NCBI GenBank assembly: GCA_964371035.1
Contig: CAYJLG010000001.1
Span: 62,001 to 126,000 of the forward strand
Reading direction: 5' to 3'
Length of the DNA: 64,000 nucleotides
Source of the DNA: UBA1535 sp964371035
GTDB lineage: Bacteria > Bacillota > Clostridia > Tissierellales > Sedimentibacteraceae
In this document: positions 1 to 8,409 of the stretch, piece after piece
Position numbering within the stretch: position 1 is the first letter of the stretch
How the letters are laid out: every line of letters begins with the position of its first letter
Made by a program: the position numbers and the translations under genes
Notes under the pieces: model-generated
Database searches by the model: none
What the model was told of the DNA's origin: nothing
What the model saw: only the letters and a program-made list of their open reading frames with translations

Positions 1-69
1 TCCCAATTGGAGTACCAGCGCGACAGATTTTATTATTTTTTCATGTTGACATACATTCAACTGTGAATT
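1..69 (-). repeat. Decayed partial copy (E) of the dispersed small repeat
   Basis: The first bases match the inner part of the repeat found at 15626, 21110, 38896 and 49059 (CCCAATTGGAGTACCAGCG, then a GACAGATTTTATT stretch and AACTGTGAAT). The terminal GTAAC end is degraded, and the other end lies beyond the window start. Orientation is opposite to the copies at 15626 and 38896. Confidence 0.7.
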
Positions 70-74
70 ATAAA

Positions 75-110
75 AAGCTATTAAATTATAGTTTCATAAT
101 TTAATAGCTT
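75..110 (-). terminator. Intrinsic terminator of rny
   Basis: A perfect 15-bp inverted repeat (75-89 with 96-110, 6-nt loop) begins 9 bases after the rny stop codon and is followed on the minus strand by a run of five T. It is AT-rich but well placed. Confidence 0.75.
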
Positions 111-118
111 ACTTTTAA

Positions 119-1654
119 CTATTTTGCATATTCTATTGCTTTAGTTTCTCTTATAACATTAACCTTAATTTGTCCTGGATACTCAAGTTCATCTTCGATT
201 CTCTTTACAATATCTCTTGCAACCAAGATCATTGAGTTATCATTAATAACCTCAGGTTTTACCATTATTCTAATTTCTCTACCTGCTTGAATAGCAAATG
301 ATTTGTCTACGCCTTCAAATGAGTTAGATATTTCTTCTAATTTTTGAAGCCTCTTAATGTAAGTTTCTAAAGTTTCTCTTCTAGCGCCTGGCCTTGCTGC
401 TGATATCGCATCTGCTGCTTGAACCAATATGGCTTCAATGGTTTGTGGTTCTACATCATTGTGGTGCGCTGCAATCGCATGTAGTATAGCTTTATTTTCT
501 TTATATTTTCTAGCTAAGTCTTCGCCTATAGAAACATGAGATCCTTCCATTTCGTGGTCTACTGCCTTGCCAATGTCATGTAACAAGCCTGCTCTTTTAG
601 CAATTTTAACATCTGCGCCTAATTCAGCAGCCATGATTCCTGCTAAATGAGAAACTTCTATAGAGTGCTTTAAAACGTTTTGACCATAGCTTGTTCTAAA
701 TCTTAATCTACCCAATAATTTTATAAGTTCAGGATGTATACCATGTACACTAGTTTCAAATGTAGCTTGTTCACCATCTTCTTTCATCTTTTGTTCGATT
801 TCTTTTTTAGATTTTTCAACCATTTCTTCTATTCTTGCCGGATGTATTCTTCCATCGAATATAAGTTTTTCTAGTGCAAGTCTTGCAACTTCACGTCTTA
901 CAGGGTCAAAACCTGAAATCACAACAGCTTCCGGCGTATCATCTATGATTAAATCAATACCAGTAAGAGTTTCTAAGGCTCTGATATTTCTACCTTCTCT
1001 ACCGATAATCCTACCTTTCATTTCATCATTTGGTAAGCCAACTACGGATACAGTTGTTTCTGCAACATGATCTGCAGAACATTTTTGAACTGCATAAGTT
1101 ATGAGTTCTCTTGCTTTTTTCTCAGCATTTTCTTTTGCTTCTCTTTCAATTTCTTTATAGATGATTGCTGCTGCCTGTTCCGCTTCACTTTTAATGTTGT
1201 CAATTAATATAGATTTTGCTTCATCTGCCGTCAATCCTGAAATCCGCTCAAGTTCTTCATTCTGCTTTTCATGTATTGCCGCCAGCCTTACTTGTTTTAA
1301 TTCTACTTCCTTAATTTTCTTTTGTAAAGTTTCATCTTTTTTCTCAATGTTCAAGCTTTTTGCATCTAGCGTTTCTTCTTTTTTAAACAACCTTTTTTCT
1401 GTCTTTTGAAGTTCTGCTCTTCTTTCTTTTGTCTCACGCTCTATTTCATTTCTTAATTTGTGAGATTCTTCTTTTGCTTCAATAAGTATTTCTTTCTTTT
1501 TTGTTTCTGCATCTTTTATGGATTCATCCATAATCCTCTTTGCTTCTGATTCGGCACTGCCTATTGCTTTTTCAGAATGATTCTTTCTAACTAAAAAACC
1601 AATTGCTGTTCCTATAGCAATCGCAATAATACCGACTATTATTTCACTGAGCAA
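119..1654 (-). CDS. rny: Ribonuclease Y
   Basis: Membrane-anchored endoribonuclease that starts decay and processing of many mRNAs in Firmicutes. The start is taken as the TTG at 1654, 7 nt after a strong GGGAGGTG site, giving 511 aa (B. subtilis RNase Y is 520); a longer frame reaches 1690 but has no ribosome-binding site. Seen in order: one N-terminal membrane helix (IIVGIIAIAIGTAIGFLV), a long Lys/Glu-rich coiled coil, a KH domain with GRIIGREGRNIRALE, and an HD domain with LLHDIGKA. It follows recA but has its own promoter at 1784-1812 and a terminator after its stop, so it is probably monocistronic. Confidence 0.96.
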   Translation of the reverse strand: MLSEIIVGIIAIAIGTAIGFLVRKNHSEKAIGSAESEAKRIMDESIKDAETKKKEILIEAKEESHKLRNEIERETKERRAELQKTEKRLFKKEETLDAKSLNIEKKDETLQKKIKEVELKQVRLAAIHEKQNEELERISGLTADEAKSILIDNIKSEAEQAAAIIYKEIEREAKENAEKKARELITYAVQKCSADHVAETTVSVVGLPNDEMKGRIIGREGRNIRALETLTGIDLIIDDTPEAVVISGFDPVRREVARLALEKLIFDGRIHPARIEEMVEKSKKEIEQKMKEDGEQATFETSVHGIHPELIKLLGRLRFRTSYGQNVLKHSIEVSHLAGIMAAELGADVKIAKRAGLLHDIGKAVDHEMEGSHVSIGEDLARKYKENKAILHAIAAHHNDVEPQTIEAILVQAADAISAARPGARRETLETYIKRLQKLEEISNSFEGVDKSFAIQAGREIRIMVKPEVINDNSMILVARDIVKRIEDELEYPGQIKVNVIRETKAIEYAK

Positions 1655-1783
1655 TTCTATACACCTCCCTATTAATTTTTCAAGCTGCAAATAATATTAT
1701 ATTACTATTTAACAATTAGATAAATAGCAATATCTTTATATATTAAATACATTTTGTACTTACTTGTATATAAGCCTATACAT

Positions 1784-1812
1784 ATTGTATTATTTTTTTA
1801 CTAAATTGTCAA
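1784..1812 (-). promoter_or_regulatory. Sigma-A type promoter of rny
   Basis: TTGACA (1812-1807), a 17-bp spacer and TACAAT (1789-1784) read towards rny, leaving a leader of roughly 120 nt before the TTG start. It lies in the 392-bp gap between rny and recA. The rest of the gap holds the structured element at 1911-1986 and AT-rich sequence. Confidence 0.8.
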
Positions 1813-1910
1813 GAATTGAATAATTTTTATTACATAAAATATTTTAAACTTTATTATTTTATTAATTTTATAAACAATATTTATAAAAAAAACTAATAAA
1901 TTAAATAAAA

Positions 1911-1986
1911 ATAGGAGTATTTACATATGTAACTGAAAACATGGTATCTTACCTTGAGCTTAGTTACATGCGAATTACTCCTATTA
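1911..1986 (-). other. Long nested hairpin downstream of recA, terminator or structured RNA
   Basis: About 60 nt after the recA stop the minus strand can fold into an outer 10-bp stem (AATAGGAGTA with TACTCCTATT), a second 8-bp stem (ATGTAACT with AGTTACAT) and an apical GGTA-AGA-TACC hairpin, followed by a T-rich stretch (TTTTTATTTAATTTA). The simplest reading is the recA terminator, but it is much larger than usual and has non-paired inner segments. Seen in sequence; function inferred. Confidence 0.5.
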
Positions 1987-2046
1987 TAATTTGCATATAT
2001 AATTTTTAATTTTTTTAAATACAAAACATCAAATATATAAATAAAA

Positions 2047-3069
2047 TTAGTCTTCTAGCTTGGTTTCTTCAATCTTAACTTCAGATTCTATCAAATTATG
2101 CTTTTGTCTTACTAACGTATCTATTTCATTTAATAATTCTATATTGCTTGATAAAAATTCTTTAGCATTTTCTCTTCCTTGGCCTATTCTTGTAGAACCA
2201 TATGAATACCAAGCACCTGCTTTGTTTACAATATCCGCTTCTACAGCCATATCTAATACACAACCTTCTCTAGATATACCTTTTCCATAGATAATATCAA
2301 ATTCAGCAACTTTAAACGGTGGTGCAACTTTATTTTTTACAACTTTTACTTTAGTTCTATTACCGTATATTTCATCACCTTTTTTTAGTGCTTCTATTTT
2401 TCTAACATCTAATCTAATTGAAGCATAAAATTTAAGCGCACGTCCACCAGTAGTCGTTTCTGGGCTACCAAACATAACACCAATTTTTTCACGCAACTGA
2501 TTAATAAATATTGCAGTGCAATTCGACTTATTTATAGCACCTGCTAATTTTCTTAAAGCTTGAGACATAAGTCTAGCCTGTAAACCGATAAAAGAATCCC
2601 CCATTTCTCCTTCAATTTCAGCTTTAGGAACTAATGCTGCAACTGAGTCAACTACAACTACGTCTACAGCCCCACTTCTTACTAGTGCTTCAGCAATTTC
2701 AAGAGCTTGTTCACCGGTATCAGGTTGTGAAACTATAAGATTTCCAATATCTACGCCTAATGATTTAGCATATGCTGGATCTAATGCATGCTCAGCATCA
2801 ACAAAAGCAGCTATGCCACCTTTTTTTTGTGCTTCTGCAACTACATGAAGTGCAACTGTAGTTTTACCTGAAGATTCAGGTCCATAAATCTCTACGATTC
2901 TTCCTTTAGGAACTCCACCAATACCCATAGCCAAATCAAGAGTAAGCGCTCCTGTAGAGATAGATTCTATATTAAGTTTAGCATCTTCACCTAATTTCAT
3001 TACAGAACCTTTTCCAAACTGTTTCTCAATTCCTGCCAGCGCCAATTCTAAGGCTTTTTCTTTTTCCAT
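2047..3069 (-). CDS. recA: Recombinase RecA
   Basis: ATP-dependent strand-exchange protein of homologous recombination and co-protease for LexA in the SOS response. It is 340 aa, a usual full length. Walker A is GPESSGKTT at residues 63-71; VVVVDSVAAL is the Walker B region, and INQLREKIGVMFG followed by TTGGRALKFY is the L2/DNA-binding region. The acidic C-terminal tail is present. It is preceded by a near-consensus promoter and a LexA box, which supports SOS control. It lies downstream of ftsK-rimO-pgsA but has its own promoter. Confidence 0.98.
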   Translation of the reverse strand: MEKEKALELALAGIEKQFGKGSVMKLGEDAKLNIESISTGALTLDLAMGIGGVPKGRIVEIYGPESSGKTTVALHVVAEAQKKGGIAAFVDAEHALDPAYAKSLGVDIGNLIVSQPDTGEQALEIAEALVRSGAVDVVVVDSVAALVPKAEIEGEMGDSFIGLQARLMSQALRKLAGAINKSNCTAIFINQLREKIGVMFGSPETTTGGRALKFYASIRLDVRKIEALKKGDEIYGNRTKVKVVKNKVAPPFKVAEFDIIYGKGISREGCVLDMAVEADIVNKAGAWYSYGSTRIGQGRENAKEFLSSNIELLNEIDTLVRQKHNLIESEVKIEETKLED

Positions 3070-3085
3070 ATCATACTCTCCTTAT

Positions 3086-3099
3086 CGAACATTTGTTTG
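3086..3099. promoter_or_regulatory. LexA (DinR) SOS box of recA
   Basis: CGAACATTTGTTTG fits the Gram-positive SOS operator (CGAAC-N4-GTTYG). It lies just downstream of the recA -10 element (3104-3109), where bound LexA would block transcription. Motif seen; regulation inferred from the family. Confidence 0.85.
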
Positions 3100-3103
3100 T
3101 TTA

Positions 3104-3132
3104 ATTATATATGCATTTTAATGTTTTGTCAA
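3104..3132 (-). promoter_or_regulatory. Promoter of recA
   Basis: TTGACA (3132-3127), 17-bp spacer, TATAAT (3109-3104): a perfect consensus on the minus strand in the gap between pgsA and recA. Confidence 0.88.
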
Positions 3133-3139
3133 TATTAAA

Positions 3140-3697
3140 TTAAAAACTTCCTATAACTTTTTTATTATCATAAACATAAGATGCCGCTGAAATTATAGTT
3201 AACAGAACCGTTATAACTGTAAGCGGTCCTATTAGAAAATTAAACACTTCAAAGAAATTTGCAAAATCGAACAAAATCAATATTATTAAAATCATTTGAG
3301 ATATAGTTTTAATTTTGCCCCATATATTTGCTGCTATAGTTATACCTTTTGAAGAAGCAAGCATTCTAAATCCAGATATTATGAACTCTCTTGCAATAAT
3401 TAAAATAACAATCCAAGAACTTAAGTATCCTAATTCGACAAAACAAATCATTGCAGATGTAACTAAAAGTTTATCAGCAAGAGGATCCATAAATTTTCCA
3501 AAATCAGTTATTAAATTATCTCTTCTTGCTATATGTCCATCAAAGGCATCTGTTAGAGCTGCAAAAACAAAGATAACTAAAGGTATCAATCTCAATAGCA
3601 CACTATCATAGTTACTGCTAAATAGAAAAAAAATTACAAATATTGGTACTAAGCACATTCTTAAAACTGTAAGTTGGTTTGGTAAGTTTAATTTCAT
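3140..3697 (-). CDS. pgsA: CDP-diacylglycerol--glycerol-3-phosphate 3-phosphatidyltransferase
   Basis: Makes phosphatidylglycerol phosphate from CDP-diacylglycerol and glycerol 3-phosphate in the membrane. It is 185 aa with about four to five hydrophobic segments. The CDP-alcohol phosphatidyltransferase signature is present as DAFDGHIARRDNLITDFGKFMDPLADK, given here in two parts: DAFDGHIARR and then GKFMDPLADK. Its start overlaps the rimO stop by 4 bp (ATGA), so the two are translationally coupled. Confidence 0.95.
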   Translation of the reverse strand: MKLNLPNQLTVLRMCLVPIFVIFFLFSSNYDSVLLRLIPLVIFVFAALTDAFDGHIARRDNLITDFGKFMDPLADKLLVTSAMICFVELGYLSSWIVILIIAREFIISGFRMLASSKGITIAANIWGKIKTISQMILIILILFDFANFFEVFNFLIGPLTVITVLLTIISAASYVYDNKKVIGSF

Positions 3698-5016
3698 TCT
3701 TCTATATCTCCAATCAAATCATATTCTAATGCATCTACAATGTTAACTTTATATATATTTCCGACATCTAATTTCTTATCGGAATTTACAAATACAGAAC
3801 CATCTATATCAGGTGAATCCATATATGTTCTACCTAAATATTCATTATCTCCTGCATCTTCTTCTATAATTACACTAAAACTTTTGCCAATCTTTGAAGA
3901 ACTCAATTCGTATGATATTTCTTGCTGTATTTTCATTAGTTCTTCTTGCCTAAATTCTTTGATATCTTCTTCTATCTGATTATCCATATTATAGGCTGGC
4001 GTGTTTTCTTCTCTAGAATACTTAAATACTCCTACTCTATCTAATTTATAGGTAGACAAAAATTCTTTCAATAAATTATGATCATCTTGAGTTTCTCCTG
4101 GAAATCCTGTGATGAGCGAAGTTCTAATAACAGCATCAGGTATTTCTAAACGAAGTTTATTAATTAAGTTTTCAATTTGATGTTTATTCGTCTTTCTATT
4201 CATTCGCTTTAAGACATTGTCACTAATATGTTGTATAGGAATATCAAAATAATTTAGGAGTTTACTATTAGATTTAAATTCTTGAATCAATTCATCATAA
4301 AAATCTTCAGGATACAAGTAATGTACTCTAATCCACTCAATACCATTAATATTAGATAATTCGTTTAATATCTCATGTAATTTTCTCGTATTATATGTAT
4401 CTATACCATATTTACTAGTATCTTGAGCAATTATGATAAGTTCTTTTACACCTTTTTCTGCTAAATTGCGAGCTTCTTCAATTATACTTTCCTTTTTTCT
4501 GCTTCTAAATTTACCTCTTAATTTTGGTATTACACAATAAGTGCAATGATTGCTGCACCCTTCAGCGATTTTTAAGAAAGCATAATAATTTGGAGTCAAC
4601 AAATGTCTAGGTAAATTTTCACAAATTGAATTATCTATTTCTACAGAGACAATTTTCTCATTTTTTCTCTCAAATTCATCAATTAACAAATGTATTTTTT
4701 CATATCCGTGCGTTCCGATCATAATATCAATTTCAGGTATTTCAATTAAAAGATCTTCATAATATCTTTGAGATAAACAGCCTGTCACTATAATATTCAT
4801 ATTATTATGTGCTTTTAATCCTGCAGCTTCAACAATTGAATTTATAGACTCTTCTTTTGCGTCATTAATAAATGAACAAGTATTAATGATTAAATAATCA
4901 GCCAAATCGGCAAATTCAGTCATTTCATATCCATTTTCAATTAATAGTCCAAGCATATTTTCAGAATCCACTAAATTTTTAGAACATCCTAAAGATTGCA
5001 AATATATTTTTTTCAT
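3694..5016 (-). CDS. rimO: Ribosomal protein S12 methylthiotransferase RimO
   Basis: Radical SAM enzyme that adds a methylthio group to a conserved aspartate of ribosomal protein S12. It is 440 aa. The N-terminal UPF0004 domain has the cluster cysteines in LQSLGCSKN, IINTCSF and VTGCLSQRY. The radical SAM motif is CSNHCTYCVIP. A C-terminal TRAM-like domain binds the substrate. The N-terminal LGCSKNLVDSE favours RimO over MiaB. It is cotranscribed with ftsK (4-nt gap) and overlaps pgsA. Confidence 0.95.
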   Translation of the reverse strand: MKKIYLQSLGCSKNLVDSENMLGLLIENGYEMTEFADLADYLIINTCSFINDAKEESINSIVEAAGLKAHNNMNIIVTGCLSQRYYEDLLIEIPEIDIMIGTHGYEKIHLLIDEFERKNEKIVSVEIDNSICENLPRHLLTPNYYAFLKIAEGCSNHCTYCVIPKLRGKFRSRKKESIIEEARNLAEKGVKELIIIAQDTSKYGIDTYNTRKLHEILNELSNINGIEWIRVHYLYPEDFYDELIQEFKSNSKLLNYFDIPIQHISDNVLKRMNRKTNKHQIENLINKLRLEIPDAVIRTSLITGFPGETQDDHNLLKEFLSTYKLDRVGVFKYSREENTPAYNMDNQIEEDIKEFRQEELMKIQQEISYELSSSKIGKSFSVIIEEDAGDNEYLGRTYMDSPDIDGSVFVNSDKKLDVGNIYKVNIVDALEYDLIGDIEE

Positions 5017-5020
5017 TAAA

Positions 5021-7741
5021 TTACTCCTTCATCGCTTCATACTCTTCTACACTTAAAAGTACTTTTCTCGGTTTACTACCTTCATATCCACTAATGATAC
5101 CTCTTTCTTCTAAAGAGTCAATAAGTCTAGCAGCCCTATTATATCCTATTGAAAACCTTCTTTGTAAGTATGATGCTGAAGCTTGCCCTTCAATGACTAC
5201 CGTTTCAATTGCTTGCTCAAGAAGCTCATCTACCTTTTCATTAGATTTTGCAGTCGTTTTTTCTATTTCAGCATTAATACTATTTGCTTTTTGTTGTATC
5301 TTTTGGTCAACAATATAATCAACAACTCGTTTGATTTCATCATCAGAAATAAAAGTGCCTTGCACTCTCGTTGGTTTAGGTTGACCAATAGGATGAAATA
5401 ACATATCGCCCTTTCCTAACAATTTTTCAGCTCCGCTTGAATCTAAAATAGTTCTAGAATCAATATACGAAGAAACAGCAAAAGCAATCCTCGAAGGGAT
5501 ATTTGCCTTAATAACGCCAGTAATGATGTCTACTGATGGCCTTTGAGTAGCAATAACAAGATGTATGCCACATGCTCTTGCTAACTGAGCAATTCTTGTA
5601 ATACATTCCTCAACTTCGCCTGGTGCTACTTGCATCAAATCAGCAAGCTCATCGATAATTATGACGATTTGAGGCATTTTATCTTGAGCTCTATCATCTT
5701 TAACCATTTTTTCGTTAAATGAAAACAAATCTCTTACACTATTTTGTGCAAAAACCTTATATCTAGTAGTCATTTCTGAAACAGCCCAATTTAATGCATT
5801 AGAAGCTTTTCTTGGATCAGTGACAACAGGTATTAGCAAATGCGGTATACCATTATATACATTTAATTCAACAACCTTTGGATCTATAAGTATTAGTTTT
5901 ACTTCGTCTGGCTTTGCAGAAAATAAAATACTCATAATTAAAGTATTGATACATACACTTTTTCCAGCACCAGTAGCTCCTGCTACGAGAAGATGCGGCA
6001 TAGTAGCAATATTACCAATAATATTTTTGCCTGCAATGTCCTTTCCTAAAGCAACAGGCACTTTAGTCTTAGAATTTTTAAATTCTTCAGATTCTATTAG
6101 GCTTTTGAACATTACAGCCGTTTTTTCCTTATTTGGTACTTCTATACCAATTGCTGCTTTCCCAGGTATAGGTGCCTCCATTCTAATATCAGAACTTGCT
6201 AAACTAAGTGCAATATCATTTTGTAAGCCTGTAATCCTACTTACTTTAATTCCTGGAGCAGGTTGTAACTCATATCGAGTTATAGAAGGACCTCTACTTA
6301 TTTGAGTTATAGTACATTGAATATTAAAATTTTGTAAAGTTTCCAATAGTTTTTCAGCATCTTTTCTCAAATCTTCTTTAACGCTAGTAGTTTTAGGTGA
6401 AGGATCATTAAGCAAGGAAGCATCAGGCAAAATGTATTCTTGCACTGGAGGCATATTAGTTTCCTCAGAATTATCAACAATGATAATATCGCTTGGCAAA
6501 TCTTCTTTAACTTGTTTCTTAAGTTCTAAAGCTTTAGCCTCAACAGTATTATCGACAATATCTGCACTTGTTTCACTAATATTTGAATGATGATCTTTTA
6601 CATTAAAAATACTTTCATCTTTAATAGGTAAATTTACAGCAGTAATTTTATTCAATTTAGGTTTTTTTGTCTCTATGTTGGTAGAATATTCAGAATCTAT
6701 TGAACTTGTATTGTTATATTGAGATTTTGAATTAAGCTCTAATTCGTTAATAATAAGCTCAGGGGAACTATCTTGATTAGATACTCTATTATTTTTACTA
6801 GTTTTTTCTATTTTTATATCATCAATTTTTAATTGTGTAATAAGATTAGATTTCATACTATTGACTTCGTTGTTGTAATCGAAAACATTAATGTTCTCAT
6901 CTACAACATCGGCTGCCAATTTTTGCTTTATAGGTTTTTTATTTTCTGTATTATCCTGTTTTTCATCTACTTCAACATAAATAAAGTTGTAAACGGATTT
7001 GAAAAATTTACGTATAGATTTGAAGATTAATTTAAAAAAACCAATGAGACTCTGATTAGTAAATATAATGACAAAAATTAAAATTACAGCAGAAATTAAG
7101 ATATAAGTACCTGGTATGCCCATTAGTTTAACAAATATAAAGCTTAATACATTACCTAAAATCCCCCCACCTAAAACACTATTTTTAGGTAAATTCATAG
7201 TTGAATCAAGCATTTCATTAAAAGCTTGATCAAAAGAAAAATGCATGTTCAAATTAAAATCAGGAATAGACATGAGCATTAAAATACAGATGAAAATGCC
7301 ACAAATTGAAATGATTTGTTTTTTTTCACTATACATAATTATATTTAATAGTTGTAGTACACCTATCAGTAAAATAACAAATGGTAAAAAAAACATACCT
7401 TTACCAAAAACAGATATCAATAAAATCTTAATCCAATCGCCCACTATTCCTATTTGTCCATCTTGATTGACTACAAACATAAGAAAAATAGAAAAAGCTA
7501 TTAATAAAACACCTAATATTTCTTTACGCAACACTCTTGTATTTGGATTACTATGGTTTTTTATTTGTTTATTAGTTGTTTTACCTGTTGAAGTATTTGT
7601 ATTCTTAGCATCATTTTTGACAGCTTTGCTAGTAGTTTTTTTTGTATCCTTATTTTCAGGCACGTTGGATTTTGCCGATGATTTTGATGTAGTACTTTTT
7701 GTTGTTGTTTTTCTAGAATTTGTGTCTTTAATGTTTGACAT
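5021..7741 (-). CDS. ftsK: DNA translocase FtsK/SpoIIIE
   Basis: Septal DNA pump that moves chromosomes during division or sporulation. It is 906 aa. The N-terminus is a Thr/Lys/Ser/Asn-rich cytoplasmic tail of about 70 residues, followed by four or more membrane helices, a low-complexity acidic/Asn-rich linker, and a RecA-like motor with Walker A GATGAGKS, DPKVVELNVYNGIPHLL and Walker B-like IVIIIDELADLM. The C-terminal winged-helix gamma domain (SASYLQRRFSIGYNRAARLID) reads KOPS/SRS orienting sequences. It leads the ftsK-rimO-pgsA operon. Whether the true orthologue is SpoIIIE or SftA cannot be decided here; the membrane helices argue against SftA. Confidence 0.95.
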   Translation of the reverse strand: MSNIKDTNSRKTTTKSTTSKSSAKSNVPENKDTKKTTSKAVKNDAKNTNTSTGKTTNKQIKNHSNPNTRVLRKEILGVLLIAFSIFLMFVVNQDGQIGIVGDWIKILLISVFGKGMFFLPFVILLIGVLQLLNIIMYSEKKQIISICGIFICILMLMSIPDFNLNMHFSFDQAFNEMLDSTMNLPKNSVLGGGILGNVLSFIFVKLMGIPGTYILISAVILIFVIIFTNQSLIGFFKLIFKSIRKFFKSVYNFIYVEVDEKQDNTENKKPIKQKLAADVVDENINVFDYNNEVNSMKSNLITQLKIDDIKIEKTSKNNRVSNQDSSPELIINELELNSKSQYNNTSSIDSEYSTNIETKKPKLNKITAVNLPIKDESIFNVKDHHSNISETSADIVDNTVEAKALELKKQVKEDLPSDIIIVDNSEETNMPPVQEYILPDASLLNDPSPKTTSVKEDLRKDAEKLLETLQNFNIQCTITQISRGPSITRYELQPAPGIKVSRITGLQNDIALSLASSDIRMEAPIPGKAAIGIEVPNKEKTAVMFKSLIESEEFKNSKTKVPVALGKDIAGKNIIGNIATMPHLLVAGATGAGKSVCINTLIMSILFSAKPDEVKLILIDPKVVELNVYNGIPHLLIPVVTDPRKASNALNWAVSEMTTRYKVFAQNSVRDLFSFNEKMVKDDRAQDKMPQIVIIIDELADLMQVAPGEVEECITRIAQLARACGIHLVIATQRPSVDIITGVIKANIPSRIAFAVSSYIDSRTILDSSGAEKLLGKGDMLFHPIGQPKPTRVQGTFISDDEIKRVVDYIVDQKIQQKANSINAEIEKTTAKSNEKVDELLEQAIETVVIEGQASASYLQRRFSIGYNRAARLIDSLEERGIISGYEGSKPRKVLLSVEEYEAMKE

Positions 7742-7776
7742 ATAACTTTCCCTTCTTTATAAATTACATACAGAAT

Positions 7777-7805
7777 ATTATAGCACATAAAATAAGCAAA
7801 TTCAA
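7777..7805 (-). promoter_or_regulatory. Promoter of ftsK-rimO-pgsA
   Basis: TTGAAT (7805-7800), 17-bp spacer ending in TGC, then TATAAT (7782-7777), an extended -10 form, 35 nt upstream of the ftsK ATG. Confidence 0.75.
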
Positions 7806-7817
7806 ATAAATATTACA

Positions 7818-7867
7818 AAACAGAAGCAAGTTAACATAATATTTATTATGCAAACTTGCTTCTGTTT
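7818..7867 (-). terminator. Terminator after dut
   Basis: A perfect 15-bp stem (7818-7832 with 7853-7867) encloses a loop with its own AT palindrome. It sits 15 nt after the dut stop and ends in a short T run on the minus strand. Confidence 0.75.
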
Positions 7868-7881
7868 AAATTTCATTTAAA

Positions 7882-8391
7882 CTATTTATTATTGGTGCTT
7901 CCAAATCCACCATCTCTAAGTTCAGTAACATCGTCATCAATTGTAATTCCATATTCAATGAAGATGCCTTGTGCAAAGCCTACTCCACTTTCGACAATCA
8001 TAAGTTTTTCATTTTTAGAGTCATTTGTTATTTTAATCATAATATGGCCTTCGTTAGATGAATAATAATAGTCTGAGTCAATAATGCCTACAGTATTGTC
8101 AAGCTGCAATCTATATTTAAAACCAAGACCAGAACGAGGATAATTTTTTAAAACCCAATTTTCTTCTATTTTTACTCTTATACCAGTAGGTATTTTTATA
8201 GTTTTATTTGGTTTTAAAGAAATATTTAGAGGAGCAAAAAAATCATAACCTGCAGAGCCTTTTGTAGCTCTTTTAGGCAATTTAATAGCATCATAAATAT
8301 TTTGTATATTATCTAAATCACCGAAAGTATCTTCCCAATCTTTTTTAAATTGTTCAAATGATATTTTTTCAAATTTTGCAATTCTTTTCAT
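7882..8391 (-). CDS. dut: dUTP diphosphatase (dUTPase)
   Basis: Hydrolyses dUTP to dUMP and pyrophosphate, keeping uracil out of DNA. It is 169 aa. All five motifs of the trimeric dUTPase family are visible: GSAGYDFFA, PRSGLGFK, GIIDSDYY, GVGFAQGIF and the C-terminal RDGGFGST that closes over the active site. About 35 residues precede motif 1, making the protein slightly longer than typical 145-150 aa enzymes. It follows the M16 peptidase gene by 18 nt and is probably the last gene of that transcript. Confidence 0.92.
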   Translation of the reverse strand: MKRIAKFEKISFEQFKKDWEDTFGDLDNIQNIYDAIKLPKRATKGSAGYDFFAPLNISLKPNKTIKIPTGIRVKIEENWVLKNYPRSGLGFKYRLQLDNTVGIIDSDYYYSSNEGHIMIKITNDSKNEKLMIVESGVGFAQGIFIEYGITIDDDVTELRDGGFGSTNNK

Positions 8392-8409
8392 CTTTACAAC
8401 CTCCGAATA

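Noticed and set aside
5820..6305. 161-codon plus-strand ORF opposite ftsK
   Set aside because: It lies wholly opposite the conserved motor domain of ftsK and has no ribosome-binding site or recognisable motif.
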